Source of the DNA: Desulfomonile tiedjei
GTDB lineage: Bacteria; Desulfobacterota; Desulfomonilia; Desulfomonilales; Desulfomonilaceae
Direction of reading: 5' to 3'
NCBI GenBank assembly: GCA_020718965.1
Contig: DYRE01000001.1
Span: forward strand, 1 to 25,856
Length of the DNA: 25,856 nt
This document shows positions 14,794 through 21,514 of this stretch, in pieces. The notes beneath the pieces were generated by a model. The model was given only the letters and a program-made list of their open reading frames with translations, ran no database searches and had not been told where the DNA came from. The translations under genes and the position numbers were made by a program. Within the stretch, counting starts at the first letter, position 1. Every line of letters begins with the position of its first letter.

Positions 14794-15576
14794 ATGTGGC
14801 ATGAGACGTTATCCCTGATTCTCAATTCAGTTTCCTCCGCTTTTATACCCGATCTCTGCCTGCTTTGCGGTTCTGAAAATCTGACGGGCTCCACCTCTGT
14901 TTGTAACGAATGCCGAACTTCTTTGAGATGGGTGACGCCTCCGATATGTGAGGTCTGTGGCAAGCCTCTTACGAAGTTGGAAGATGAGAATTCAACTGTA
15001 TGTGGAGCCTGTCTTTCAAGTCCACCGGCTTACGACATGGCCAGATATGGTCTATATTATGAAAAATCAGTGCGCGCTGCGATAACACGATTCAAATTCA
15101 ACGCGTTTCTCTACAGTTCCAGACCTCTTGCAGAGTTCTTAATTGAAGCTTTCGATAGATATTATGTCGATGGAAATTTTGATGTGATTCTTCCTGTTCC
15201 TGTTCACAAAAGGCGTTTGATGACCCGCGGATTTAACCAGGCCGTCATATTATCCCGGAAACTTTCGAAGGCAACAGGAATTCCTCTCGACAGAACGAGT
15301 TTGATTAAGACTAGAAACACGGAGCCTCAAGCCAGGCTGTCGCGTTCCCAACGGCTTTCAAACCTCACCAACGCATTTCAAGTAAAAAACGGAAATTCAA
15401 TGTCCCAAAAGAGGGTTCTTCTCGTGGACGATGTTTCTACGACTGGAGCGACAATAACTGAAGTTGCAAAAGTGTTACAAACCGCCGGCGCCAATTATGT
15501 GGGAGCACTCATTCTTGCCCTCAGGACGCGGGATGGATCTATCAACCCCAAACAAGAGGATATTGTGTATTCTTGA
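14794..15576 (+). CDS. comF: ComF-family protein: zinc ribbon plus phosphoribosyltransferase domain
   Basis: 260 residues from ATG 14794. The N-terminal part has four CxxC pairs (CLLC, CNEC, CEVC, CGAC; residues 36/39, 51/54, 66/69 and 84/87 counted from the upstream ATG 14752), a double zinc ribbon. The rest is a type I phosphoribosyltransferase fold with the PRPP-binding loop VLLVDDVSTTGATI and the family motif LPVPVHKRRLMTRGFNQA. ComF proteins are needed for DNA uptake in naturally competent species (ComFC, GntX), but homologues are widespread in bacteria not known to be competent. ATG 14794 is preferred because AGGAG lies nine bases before it; the upstream ATG 14752 has no ribosome site. 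No other competence genes are in the window. Confidence 0.88.
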   Translation: MWHETLSLILNSVSSAFIPDLCLLCGSENLTGSTSVCNECRTSLRWVTPPICEVCGKPLTKLEDENSTVCGACLSSPPAYDMARYGLYYEKSVRAAITRFKFNAFLYSSRPLAEFLIEAFDRYYVDGNFDVILPVPVHKRRLMTRGFNQAVILSRKLSKATGIPLDRTSLIKTRNTEPQARLSRSQRLSNLTNAFQVKNGNSMSQKRVLLVDDVSTTGATITEVAKVLQTAGANYVGALILALRTRDGSINPKQEDIVYS

Positions 15577-15662
15577 TTGGAGTCATATTCTTGCTTTTTG
15601 GGCCTTATCGTTTCTGTTTAGAACAATTTCATGGATTGCCAAAATATTAGGAGAATTAAATC

Positions 15663-17123
15663 ATGGCGCTAAAAACACCAGAAGAATTTGAAGCAAGTCT
15701 AAAAAAAAGAACACCCAGGGTATTTATGAACGGGAAACGAGTTGAAAACGTTCTTGAGAACCCTAACACTCGGACAGTTTTCGAGTCTAACAAAGCCAGC
15801 TACGCATGGGCGCTGGATCCGGAATATTCAAAGATAATGACCTGCTATTCGCCTCTCATAAATGACACAGTCAACCGTTACACTCACGTTAGTTCAAGTG
15901 TTGAAGATCTGGTGGCCAAAGCTGAAGCTGGAACTTTCACAGCCGAAAATTTGGGTACGTGTATATACAGATGCGCAGGATATGACGCATTTCACTCTTT
16001 GGCGTCAACAACATGGGAAATGGACCGTGATTTGGGCACACAGTATCATCCCAGATTCCTGGATTATCTCAAAATGGTCCAGAGCGAAGATCTGTCCGTA
16101 GCCGGGGCATTGACGGAGCCGAGAGGTCACCGCATGAAAAGAGCCATCGATTGGCCTGACCCTTACCTGGCATTGAAAGTGGTTGAAAAGAATTCAGAGG
16201 GCATTGTCGTTAGAGGCGCCAAGATTAACATCAGCGGAGCCTACGCCAGTCACGAACTGGTTGTTCTTCCGCAGGGAACAAGGACTGAAGACGAGGCTGA
16301 TTACGCTGTAGCGTTTGCCGTTCCTTCAGACGCTGAGGGAATTACCTACGTGTGTCAGTATTCGCCATATTCCGCAGAGAGAGATTTGGCTGAGAGTCTG
16401 GAGGAACTTGGCAATCCCGTTTTTGGACAGCGCGAAACATCCATGGTTGTTTTTGACAATGTATTCGTACCTTGGGAAAGGGTTTTTCACTGTGGCGAAA
16501 CCCCATATTCCTGGAATCTTGTGTCCCGTTTTGCTCGCACACATCGGATGACGTGTGGAGGCACCTGTAAAGTTGGCTTCATGAATCAAATCATCGGGGC
16601 ATGCAAACTTATTCAGGAATACAAGGGACTCGAACAGGTTCCGCACATCAACGAAGAATTGACCGAGATGCTAGTGCTTCGGGAGACCGGAAGGGCCTGC
16701 GGGCTGGCAGCGGCTCGTTTGGGGACAGAAGATCCTGTCGGATCCGGAGTCTTCTTACCTGATGAATTGATGGGAAATGTCTCAAAGCTCAATATTTGCA
16801 ACGCCTTCTGGCGGGTTATGGCTCTGGCTGGTGATATCGGCGGTGGTCTTATTGTTACAATGCCATCTTTAAAAGAACTGAAAAATCCCGAAACACAGCG
16901 CTATGTTGAGGAGTTTTTCAGCTTTGGATCTGATAGCCCCACCGAAGATATTTTAAAGACGCACAAGTTGCTGCAAAACTGGACGGCCGGACAGCATGGT
17001 GTTGGAACATGGCATGGAGCCGGCCCGGTAATGGCCCAGAAGATTATGATAGAAAGAATCGCCGATTTCGAGCATGAGAAAAATCTCGTTAGAAAAGTCC
17101 TCAACCTGAAAGGAAATTCTTAA
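15663..17123 (+). CDS. 4-hydroxybutyryl-CoA dehydratase-like iron-sulfur flavoprotein (4-hydroxyphenylacetate 3-hydroxylase family)
   Basis: 486 residues, matching Clostridium aminobutyricum AbfD in length and along its whole sequence. AbfD holds FAD and a [4Fe-4S] cluster on C99, C103, H292 and C299 and dehydrates 4-hydroxybutyryl-CoA. Counterparts here are C100 and C104 (LGTCIYRCAGYDAF), H294 and C302 (THRMTCGGTCKVG). Differences are notable: one extra residue lies between the His and Cys ligands, the AbfD Tyr296 position is Cys298, one residue is inserted just after E258 (AbfD E257), and the AbfD segment with catalytic E455 (GYRTESMHGAG) is shortened to VGTWHGAG, losing the Glu. K300 is kept (K303). 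A related but different CoA-ester dehydration or isomerisation is inferred. AGGAGA lies eight bases before the ATG. It faces the DUF169 gene. Confidence 0.85.
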   Translation: MALKTPEEFEASLKKRTPRVFMNGKRVENVLENPNTRTVFESNKASYAWALDPEYSKIMTCYSPLINDTVNRYTHVSSSVEDLVAKAEAGTFTAENLGTCIYRCAGYDAFHSLASTTWEMDRDLGTQYHPRFLDYLKMVQSEDLSVAGALTEPRGHRMKRAIDWPDPYLALKVVEKNSEGIVVRGAKINISGAYASHELVVLPQGTRTEDEADYAVAFAVPSDAEGITYVCQYSPYSAERDLAESLEELGNPVFGQRETSMVVFDNVFVPWERVFHCGETPYSWNLVSRFARTHRMTCGGTCKVGFMNQIIGACKLIQEYKGLEQVPHINEELTEMLVLRETGRACGLAAARLGTEDPVGSGVFLPDELMGNVSKLNICNAFWRVMALAGDIGGGLIVTMPSLKELKNPETQRYVEEFFSFGSDSPTEDILKTHKLLQNWTAGQHGVGTWHGAGPVMAQKIMIERIADFEHEKNLVRKVLNLKGNS

Positions 17124-17137
17124 CAGCTTTAAACTAC

Positions 17138-17154
17138 CCAAAAGAACTTTTTGG
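17138..17154. terminator. Short hairpin between the AbfD-like and DUF169 genes
   Basis: CCAAAA (17138-17143) and TTTTGG (17149-17154) form a 6-bp, A/T-rich stem with a five-base loop in the 39-bp gap between two convergent genes. It may act as a weak bidirectional terminator; the stem is short. Confidence 0.35.
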
Positions 17155-17162
17155 ATTTACAG

Positions 17163-17954
17163 CTATTTTTCTGAACCCTGATTCATAGAAAAATGGTAAA
17201 CCGCGTCCAAAGCTTGGTATGGGCCAACCTGTGCCCCATATTGCGAGATAGGGTATCGTATGCCTCGCCGAAAAAGAGTGTCAAGATTCTTTAGTATCCT
17301 GCCGCAATCTTCGGGCGGAAGCCCTATCGCAAGCTCATCGTCAGACGCGTGGCCAAATCTTCTTTCACCATAACAGGGGATTGATAGAGCTGGTTCACGA
17401 TTTAGGAAACATCTACCTATGACATCTGAACATGATGTTTCCCCCACTGAGTAAAAAACGAGCCTTTTAAATTTGTCATACTGGATCGCATTTATCATCA
17501 GGGACATTTGCGCCGGATTTCCGTAAATGAGCGTAATGTCAGGCTCAAACGGATCGTATGCCAACGGAGCTAACATGAACGCTTTATACTTGCCGTATGG
17601 TATGCGTTGTATGATTGATTCGCAATAAGCAGCGTCCTCCTGCTTTTCCAACCAGACCTTGCTCCGCATTTCACCACTTGTTACAAACGGGTCAAGTTCA
17701 GACAAACCAAGGACAGATGCGCATCCCTGTGTGACAAGGTCGTCAGCGGTTCCTCCAATAGTCCAGTCAAAAGTTCTTACTATTGTTATCAATTGACAAA
17801 GGGAAAGCTTCTCTGTTGGACGTCTCAACCATTTGTTGGATTTGAGTTCTTCCTCGGTTTCCAATAACTTCAATCCTACGGGAAAAGACTTTAAACGCAA
17901 GAAACGTTCCATCCCCTTGGTCCATTCGGACCACTTGATCTTTTCATTTTCCAT
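17163..17954 (-). CDS. DUF169 family protein
   Basis: 263 residues. Family features are the N-terminal FPVGLKLL, the SLCQLITIVR segment with C53, then TQGCASVLGL with C78, a middle FMLAPLAYDPFEPDITLIYGNPAQ and a cysteine-rich SCSDVIGRCF...CYGERRFG part, ending in a helical tail. DUF169 proteins are common in anaerobes and archaea, often near redox or C1 genes, but no biochemical role is established to my knowledge. The conserved cysteines suggest metal or thiol chemistry (inference). The ATG has GAGAGGA eight bases upstream. It is the last gene of the minus-strand run mntP, two DUF2889-like genes, PHP, DUF169, and is convergent with the AbfD-like gene 39 bases away. Confidence 0.82.
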   Translation of the reverse strand: MENEKIKWSEWTKGMERFLRLKSFPVGLKLLETEEELKSNKWLRRPTEKLSLCQLITIVRTFDWTIGGTADDLVTQGCASVLGLSELDPFVTSGEMRSKVWLEKQEDAAYCESIIQRIPYGKYKAFMLAPLAYDPFEPDITLIYGNPAQMSLMINAIQYDKFKRLVFYSVGETSCSDVIGRCFLNREPALSIPCYGERRFGHASDDELAIGLPPEDCGRILKNLDTLFRRGIRYPISQYGAQVGPYQALDAVYHFSMNQGSEK

Positions 17955-17996
17955 TTCTTTTTTCCTCTCAAACTAACGGAGGCCGGTTAACGAAGT

Positions 17997-18623
17997 TTAT
18001 TTTGCCCGCTCCAGAGAGAACTGGCGGTTCATGATGGCCTCAATCAATTCTCTCTCATTGCTTACAGGATTGTGTAGGATGGTAACGCAAGTACCGACAG
18101 CTTCAACAGAGTGAGCGTCGCTTCCGCCAACCTTTATGAGACCTAAAGCGTCCGCTACCTGCCCAGCGAAATTGTTCTCCTCATCGGTCACTTTCCCATT
18201 ACATACTTCTACCGCATGCACTTGTGATAGTGTCGGATTGTCAAGAGCGTCGCTGACATTCATCTGAAGCATGCCGAAGCCAAACAGCAGGAATCCTCGA
18301 AAGGGATGAGCCGCTATGGCAAGGCCATTTTCAGCGTCAACAATCTTCTTGAGTTGTTGGGGCGTTAACAACCCTTCAGGTTCCGTTTCAGTTCCAAAAA
18401 CAAGTATGTCCCCTCCGGTTGTTGTGACTTCAATGCCTCTGAATACTGCTATTCCATACTTCTGGCTGAGTTCATCGGCTTTTTCAGCGCTCCAGACCCG
18501 ATTGTGCTCAGTCAGACAGATTCCATCGAGGCCGGCTTGAACAGCGGCCACCATCATTTCATCGGGAGTCATCTCGCTACAGGGTGATAACGCGCTAGTA
18601 TGATTATGAAGGTCTATCTTCAT
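17997..18623 (-). CDS. PHP-domain metal-dependent phosphoesterase
   Basis: 208 residues, the length of a stand-alone PHP domain. Metal-binding residues appear in family order: H6 and H8 in DLHNHTS, H40 in LTEHN, E65 in GIEVTTT, H106 in AAHPFRG, and D169 and H171 in GGSDAH. These define the trinuclear metal site of PHP phosphoesterases such as histidinol phosphatase and the RNase AM/YciV type. This protein lacks the insertion typical of YciV (about 290 residues) and cannot be assigned a substrate. The ribosome site GAGGT is ten bases before the ATG. It follows a DUF2889-like gene by 13 bases, so it is co-transcribed. Confidence 0.86.
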   Translation of the reverse strand: MKIDLHNHTSALSPCSEMTPDEMMVAAVQAGLDGICLTEHNRVWSAEKADELSQKYGIAVFRGIEVTTTGGDILVFGTETEPEGLLTPQQLKKIVDAENGLAIAAHPFRGFLLFGFGMLQMNVSDALDNPTLSQVHAVEVCNGKVTDEENNFAGQVADALGLIKVGGSDAHSVEAVGTCVTILHNPVSNERELIEAIMNRQFSLERAK

Positions 18624-18636
18624 GGGTTTACCAACC

Positions 18637-19113
18637 TCATAAATTGTCAGGATTAAGTTTCATTATGGTTTTCAATTCCGGGTTCTCCAGAAAAAATGTT
18701 CGCACAAAGTTAACAGCATCCAGGTCCGGATTTGACTGTAGCTCTGAAGTCAGGTTTCTTACAAGTTCCGCTCGAACCAGGCTCCTTATGCTGTCGACCA
18801 TCAATATAGCCAAATGTCGGCAACCATTGCGGCCAAGCTCTTTCTTGATTCTTCCTTCAACCTGCGAATCAATCTTCCAACCCTCAGCTTTAAGGAAAAC
18901 AGGTTCGGCAAGAACGCATCTGACGGTTGTGAATCGCTTGATTCTAGCCTGGACTGACTCGATAGTCCGACTGGGCCAATCCACACTGATTTCACATTGC
19001 ATTGCATAGAGTTCGTCTTCCAGCACGCCGGAAACCACTCTTCGTGATTCTCCCTGTTTTTGAACCCCGCATGACTTCATCCTGGAATATATTGGCATAC
19101 TTTTTAGATCCAA
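18637..19113 (-). CDS. DUF2889-like protein of unknown function (first of a tandem pair)
   Basis: 158 residues, no signal peptide or membrane segment. The middle (CEISVDWPSRTIESVQARIKR) followed by a variable part and then KKELGRNGCRHLAILMVDSIR resembles the DUF2889 pattern, in which a beta-rich part precedes a conserved GCxH motif; here C97 and H99. No function is known for this family. The start is TTG at 19111-19113, supported by GGGAGGA seven bases upstream. It follows the second DUF2889-like gene by 14 bases and precedes the PHP gene by 13, a tight operon. Family assignment comes from motif resemblance only. Confidence 0.65.
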   Translation of the reverse strand: MDLKSMPIYSRMKSCGVQKQGESRRVVSGVLEDELYAMQCEISVDWPSRTIESVQARIKRFTTVRCVLAEPVFLKAEGWKIDSQVEGRIKKELGRNGCRHLAILMVDSIRSLVRAELVRNLTSELQSNPDLDAVNFVRTFFLENPELKTIMKLNPDNL

Positions 19114-19127
19114 TTTTCGTTCCTCCC

Positions 19128-19640
19128 TTAGTCGATGTTTTGGAAAGCGGCGCAGCTATCTTTCAGCCGGGGGTTGGCTCCAAGGACTTTGATCATCTCT
19201 GGGCCGATGACCACATCGTTGAGAAATATTTTTGGGCCGTCGCCGGAGGCTCTGATTTGTTCACCTCCTTTAATAGCCGCCTTCTCCAGTTCCTGAACTG
19301 TTATGGCGTTAACAAGCATTTCCATGGCTTCCAGCACAAGATCAGAGATCCAGTCGGATCCTTTGGGGCCTCCAACCAGTTCCCGGACAATTTTTGTCAT
19401 GCCCGGCCCCACTCTCACGCCGACGAGCTTCTCAGCCAATGAAGACATCTCCGGAATTACTCCCATAACGTCTCTTTTGACAGTAATGAGTGATTTCCTG
19501 ATATCCAGTGTTGGGGCCTTAATTTCCAGATTTATTGAGACCCCTAGTAAATTGTCTCCAGCAGTCAACTCCACTGACCATGTGCCAGGTCCTGATTCGG
19601 TTACAGTTGTGAGACTGTTCATCTGAAAATCAACTATCAT
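19128..19640 (-). CDS. DUF2889-like protein of unknown function (second of a tandem pair)
   Basis: 170 residues, soluble. LEIKAPTLDIRKSLITVKRDVMG matches the beta-strand part of DUF2889, and VGVRVGPGMTKIVRELVGGPKGSDWISDLVLEAMEMLVNA matches its C-terminal motif, but with GSDW where the family has GCxH. The 40-residue tail is extra. It is probably a diverged paralogue of the neighbour 14 bases downstream that has lost the Cys/His pair. A very strong ribosome site, GGAGGTG, lies seven bases before ATG 19640. It follows mntP by 46 bases on the same strand. Confidence 0.65.
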   Translation of the reverse strand: MIVDFQMNSLTTVTESGPGTWSVELTAGDNLLGVSINLEIKAPTLDIRKSLITVKRDVMGVIPEMSSLAEKLVGVRVGPGMTKIVRELVGGPKGSDWISDLVLEAMEMLVNAITVQELEKAAIKGGEQIRASGDGPKIFLNDVVIGPEMIKVLGANPRLKDSCAAFQNID

Positions 19641-19686
19641 TTCCGATCACCTCCAATGGGATCAATAAATTGCCTTGGTCCGTTTG

Positions 19687-20247
19687 TCATAACAAGCTTC
19701 CAATGAGGATTTTGACTCCAATTATAATCAGAACTACTCCTCCTATCCTTTCCGCCCACTTGCCCAGTCGTTTTCCAGCTTGATTGCCAAGTTGAATTCC
19801 GAGCAGAGTCATTACGAATGCAATAAATCCTATAAGCAGCACGGGAAACAATATGTCCTTTTGGCCTATGAGACTGAAGGAGATACCTACAGCCAATGCG
19901 TCCAAACTGGTGGCGACAGATAGACCTACCAAACTCCATCCTTTAGTTGGGTCAAATCCTTCAAGGCGCTCTTCCTCACTTCCAGATTCCTTGAACATCT
20001 TTAATCCGATAAAGGTCAAGAGTCCAAAGGCAATGCAATCGTTCAGTCCCCAGAACATATCGAAAATCGCTACTCCGCTCAACCAGCCGACATACGTCAT
20101 CAGTGATTGGAATAGTCCAAAATGCCAGGTAAGCCTGAAAATATGCCTGAATGTGACATTGATCAGACCACTGGCAACAGCGAGCGCAACAGCGAACGCA
20201 TCCATGCCCAAAGCGATGGCTACACCTAAAAGGGTCAGATTATCCAC
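19687..20247 (-). CDS. mntP: Manganese efflux pump MntP
   Basis: 186 residues from GTG 20247 (E. coli MntP has 188). Integral inner-membrane exporter of Mn(II) with six predicted membrane segments. The two related halves begin with LGVAIALGMDAFAVALAVASG (D16) and VGLSVATSLDALAVGISFSL (D116), the paired acidic sites of the DUF204 repeat; a charged loop (ESGSEEERLEGFD) separates them. The frame stays open 85 codons further upstream to 20502, but that extension has no family resemblance and runs into the divergent CDF gene, so GTG 20247 is chosen. E. coli mntP is controlled by a yybP-ykoY riboswitch; no such element was recognised here. It leads the minus-strand run that includes the DUF2889-like genes. 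Confidence 0.87.
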   Translation of the reverse strand: MDNLTLLGVAIALGMDAFAVALAVASGLINVTFRHIFRLTWHFGLFQSLMTYVGWLSGVAIFDMFWGLNDCIAFGLLTFIGLKMFKESGSEEERLEGFDPTKGWSLVGLSVATSLDALAVGISFSLIGQKDILFPVLLIGFIAFVMTLLGIQLGNQAGKRLGKWAERIGGVVLIIIGVKILIGSLL

Positions 20248-20291
20248 TAGTTGATGTTCCCATGACTTAATGTGTAGATTCCCGCAGCCTG

Positions 20292-20321
20292 AATGTAACA
20301 AATGCCCCCAACCTGCGTCAA
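20292..20321 (-). promoter_or_regulatory. Candidate mntP promoter
   Basis: On the minus strand TTGACG (20321-20316) is followed after 18 bases by TACATT (20297-20292), with a TG just before the -10 (extended -10 type). Transcription would begin about 35-40 bases before GTG 20247. Matches are moderate. The remaining gap 20322-20472, between mntP and the divergent CDF gene, shows no other recognisable element. Confidence 0.35.
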
Positions 20322-20472
20322 CAAAGGAAAGAATAAATCTAGCTAAGGACAGGTTTTTAGAAACATGGAGCAGTCGGGTTCCGTATAATGAATTAATGTT
20401 AGGGATGTCGCCAATAGGTGAGTATATTGCCGAGTGGACATTTTTTGTGGTAATTGCTTGAATCATCGTTAA

Positions 20473-21465
20473 ATGGAAGTGGAGCCTATGGGAATTGGAC
20501 ATTTACACTCTGATAAAAATTCCGCCAATAAATCTGAAGATCGAGCGCAAGCCCGCATTGCCATCGCTTTTCTGATTACTTGCGTATACATGGTTGTCGA
20601 GACAATTGGTGGGATCGTATTTAACTCTTTGGCTCTACTTGCCGACGCTGGACACATGTTTTCCGACGCAATGGCGCTTGGGGTTTCCTGGTTTGCGATT
20701 CGAATCGGGAAACGTAATGCGAATGATCGGCTCACATACGGATTTAGAAGAGCGGAAATCCTTGCGGCTTTCTTAAATTGCATAGCTCTCTGGGCAATAG
20801 TGGTATGGATCTTTTACGAAGCGATCCAGCGGATATTTACTCCAGGACCGGTAGAGGGAATTGGCATGTTTTCGGTTGCCACGTTGGGTTTGGTGCTGAA
20901 TCTCGCCATAGCGGCGGTCCTTTTTTCGAAGCGTCAAGAAAGCCTTAATGTCAAGGCCGCCTTTCTGCATGTTCTGTCGGATGCTCTTGGGTCGATAGGA
21001 GCGCTGGTGGCGGGTCTTATTATAATATGGACGAGCGCTTTCTGGATCGATCCGGTCATTAGCCTTCTCATAGGCGTCCTTATACTGATATCCTCCGGGA
21101 GTCTTCTTCACGAAACGGTAAACATTCTCATGGAAGGGGTTCCCAAGGGAATGGACGTGTCAGCCATAGAGGCGGAGATAGCGAAAATTGATGGTGTTTG
21201 CTGTGTTTACGATTTACACATCTGGAATATTTCAAGCAAACAGGTTAATCTTTCGGCTCATGTGGTCCTATCGGAAAGATGCCAGGATTCCGAAAGAATA
21301 CTGCGGGAAATCGGACAAATGGTGAGGAGAGATTTTGGTGTAAGCCATTCGACAATTCAGATTGAGACTTCACACGATAACAAGTGGCTGTCTGATCCCA
21401 GGTTTTGCCGACCAGGAACCTCGTGCGAAGCACGAAATTACCGAAGAACAGAACCCGGGGTGTGA
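20473..21465 (+). CDS. Cation diffusion facilitator (zinc-type, CzcD/ZitB-like)
   Basis: 330 residues. Proton-coupled exporter of Zn(II) or similar ions in the cytoplasmic membrane. Six membrane segments lie between about 28 and 220. The intramembrane metal site is of the His/Asp zinc type: H61 and D65 in LLADAGHMFSDAMAL, and H166 and D170 in LHVLSDALGS. A cytoplasmic C-terminal domain (about 225-305) carries YDLHIWNISS and SHSTIQIE. The last 25 or so residues (RPGTSCEARNYRRTEPGV) are not family-like and are encoded by two hairpin sequences (21421-21476). ATG 20473 has no ribosome site; ATG 20488, with GGAAG eight bases upstream, is an alternative start. It is divergent from mntP, pairing two metal exporters. 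Confidence 0.88.
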   Translation: MEVEPMGIGHLHSDKNSANKSEDRAQARIAIAFLITCVYMVVETIGGIVFNSLALLADAGHMFSDAMALGVSWFAIRIGKRNANDRLTYGFRRAEILAAFLNCIALWAIVVWIFYEAIQRIFTPGPVEGIGMFSVATLGLVLNLAIAAVLFSKRQESLNVKAAFLHVLSDALGSIGALVAGLIIIWTSAFWIDPVISLLIGVLILISSGSLLHETVNILMEGVPKGMDVSAIEAEIAKIDGVCCVYDLHIWNISSKQVNLSAHVVLSERCQDSERILREIGQMVRRDFGVSHSTIQIETSHDNKWLSDPRFCRPGTSCEARNYRRTEPGV

Positions 21466-21476
21466 CCTCACCCCGG
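21421..21476. repeat. Two adjacent hairpins at the 3' end of the CDF gene
   Basis: TCGTGC (21421-21426) pairs with GCACGA (21430-21435) around GAA. CCGGGGTG (21455-21462) pairs with CACCCCGG (21469-21476) around TGACCT, and the TGA in that loop is the CDF stop codon. No T tract follows, so they are not typical terminators. The arrangement resembles a palindromic extragenic (REP-like) element that has run into the coding end; multi-copy status cannot be tested here. Confidence 0.45.
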
Positions 21477-21514
21477 ACGACGGTAACCATAACCGTAGAG
21501 AGGTGTTTCCAATA

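Noticed and set aside
15663..17123. Calling the AbfD-like gene a 4-hydroxyphenylacetate 3-monooxygenase
   Set aside because: The cluster ligands C100, C104, H294 and C302 are present; the oxygen-dependent HpaB enzymes lack them, and the setting is anaerobic.
20248..20472. A yybP-ykoY manganese riboswitch before mntP
   Set aside because: The minus-strand leader has a GGGGG stretch, but the conserved GGGGAGUA-type core and paired arms were not found, and the predicted leader is only about 40 bases.
20248..20502. N-terminal extension of mntP up to 20502
   Set aside because: The 85 extra codons have no family resemblance, and the MntP N-terminus with D16 in place begins at GTG 20247.
21362..21514. 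N-terminal extension of the GT39 gene into the CDF gene
   Set aside because: The extra codons read the CDF end and the hairpin repeats in another frame; a ribosome site lies just before TTG 21515.
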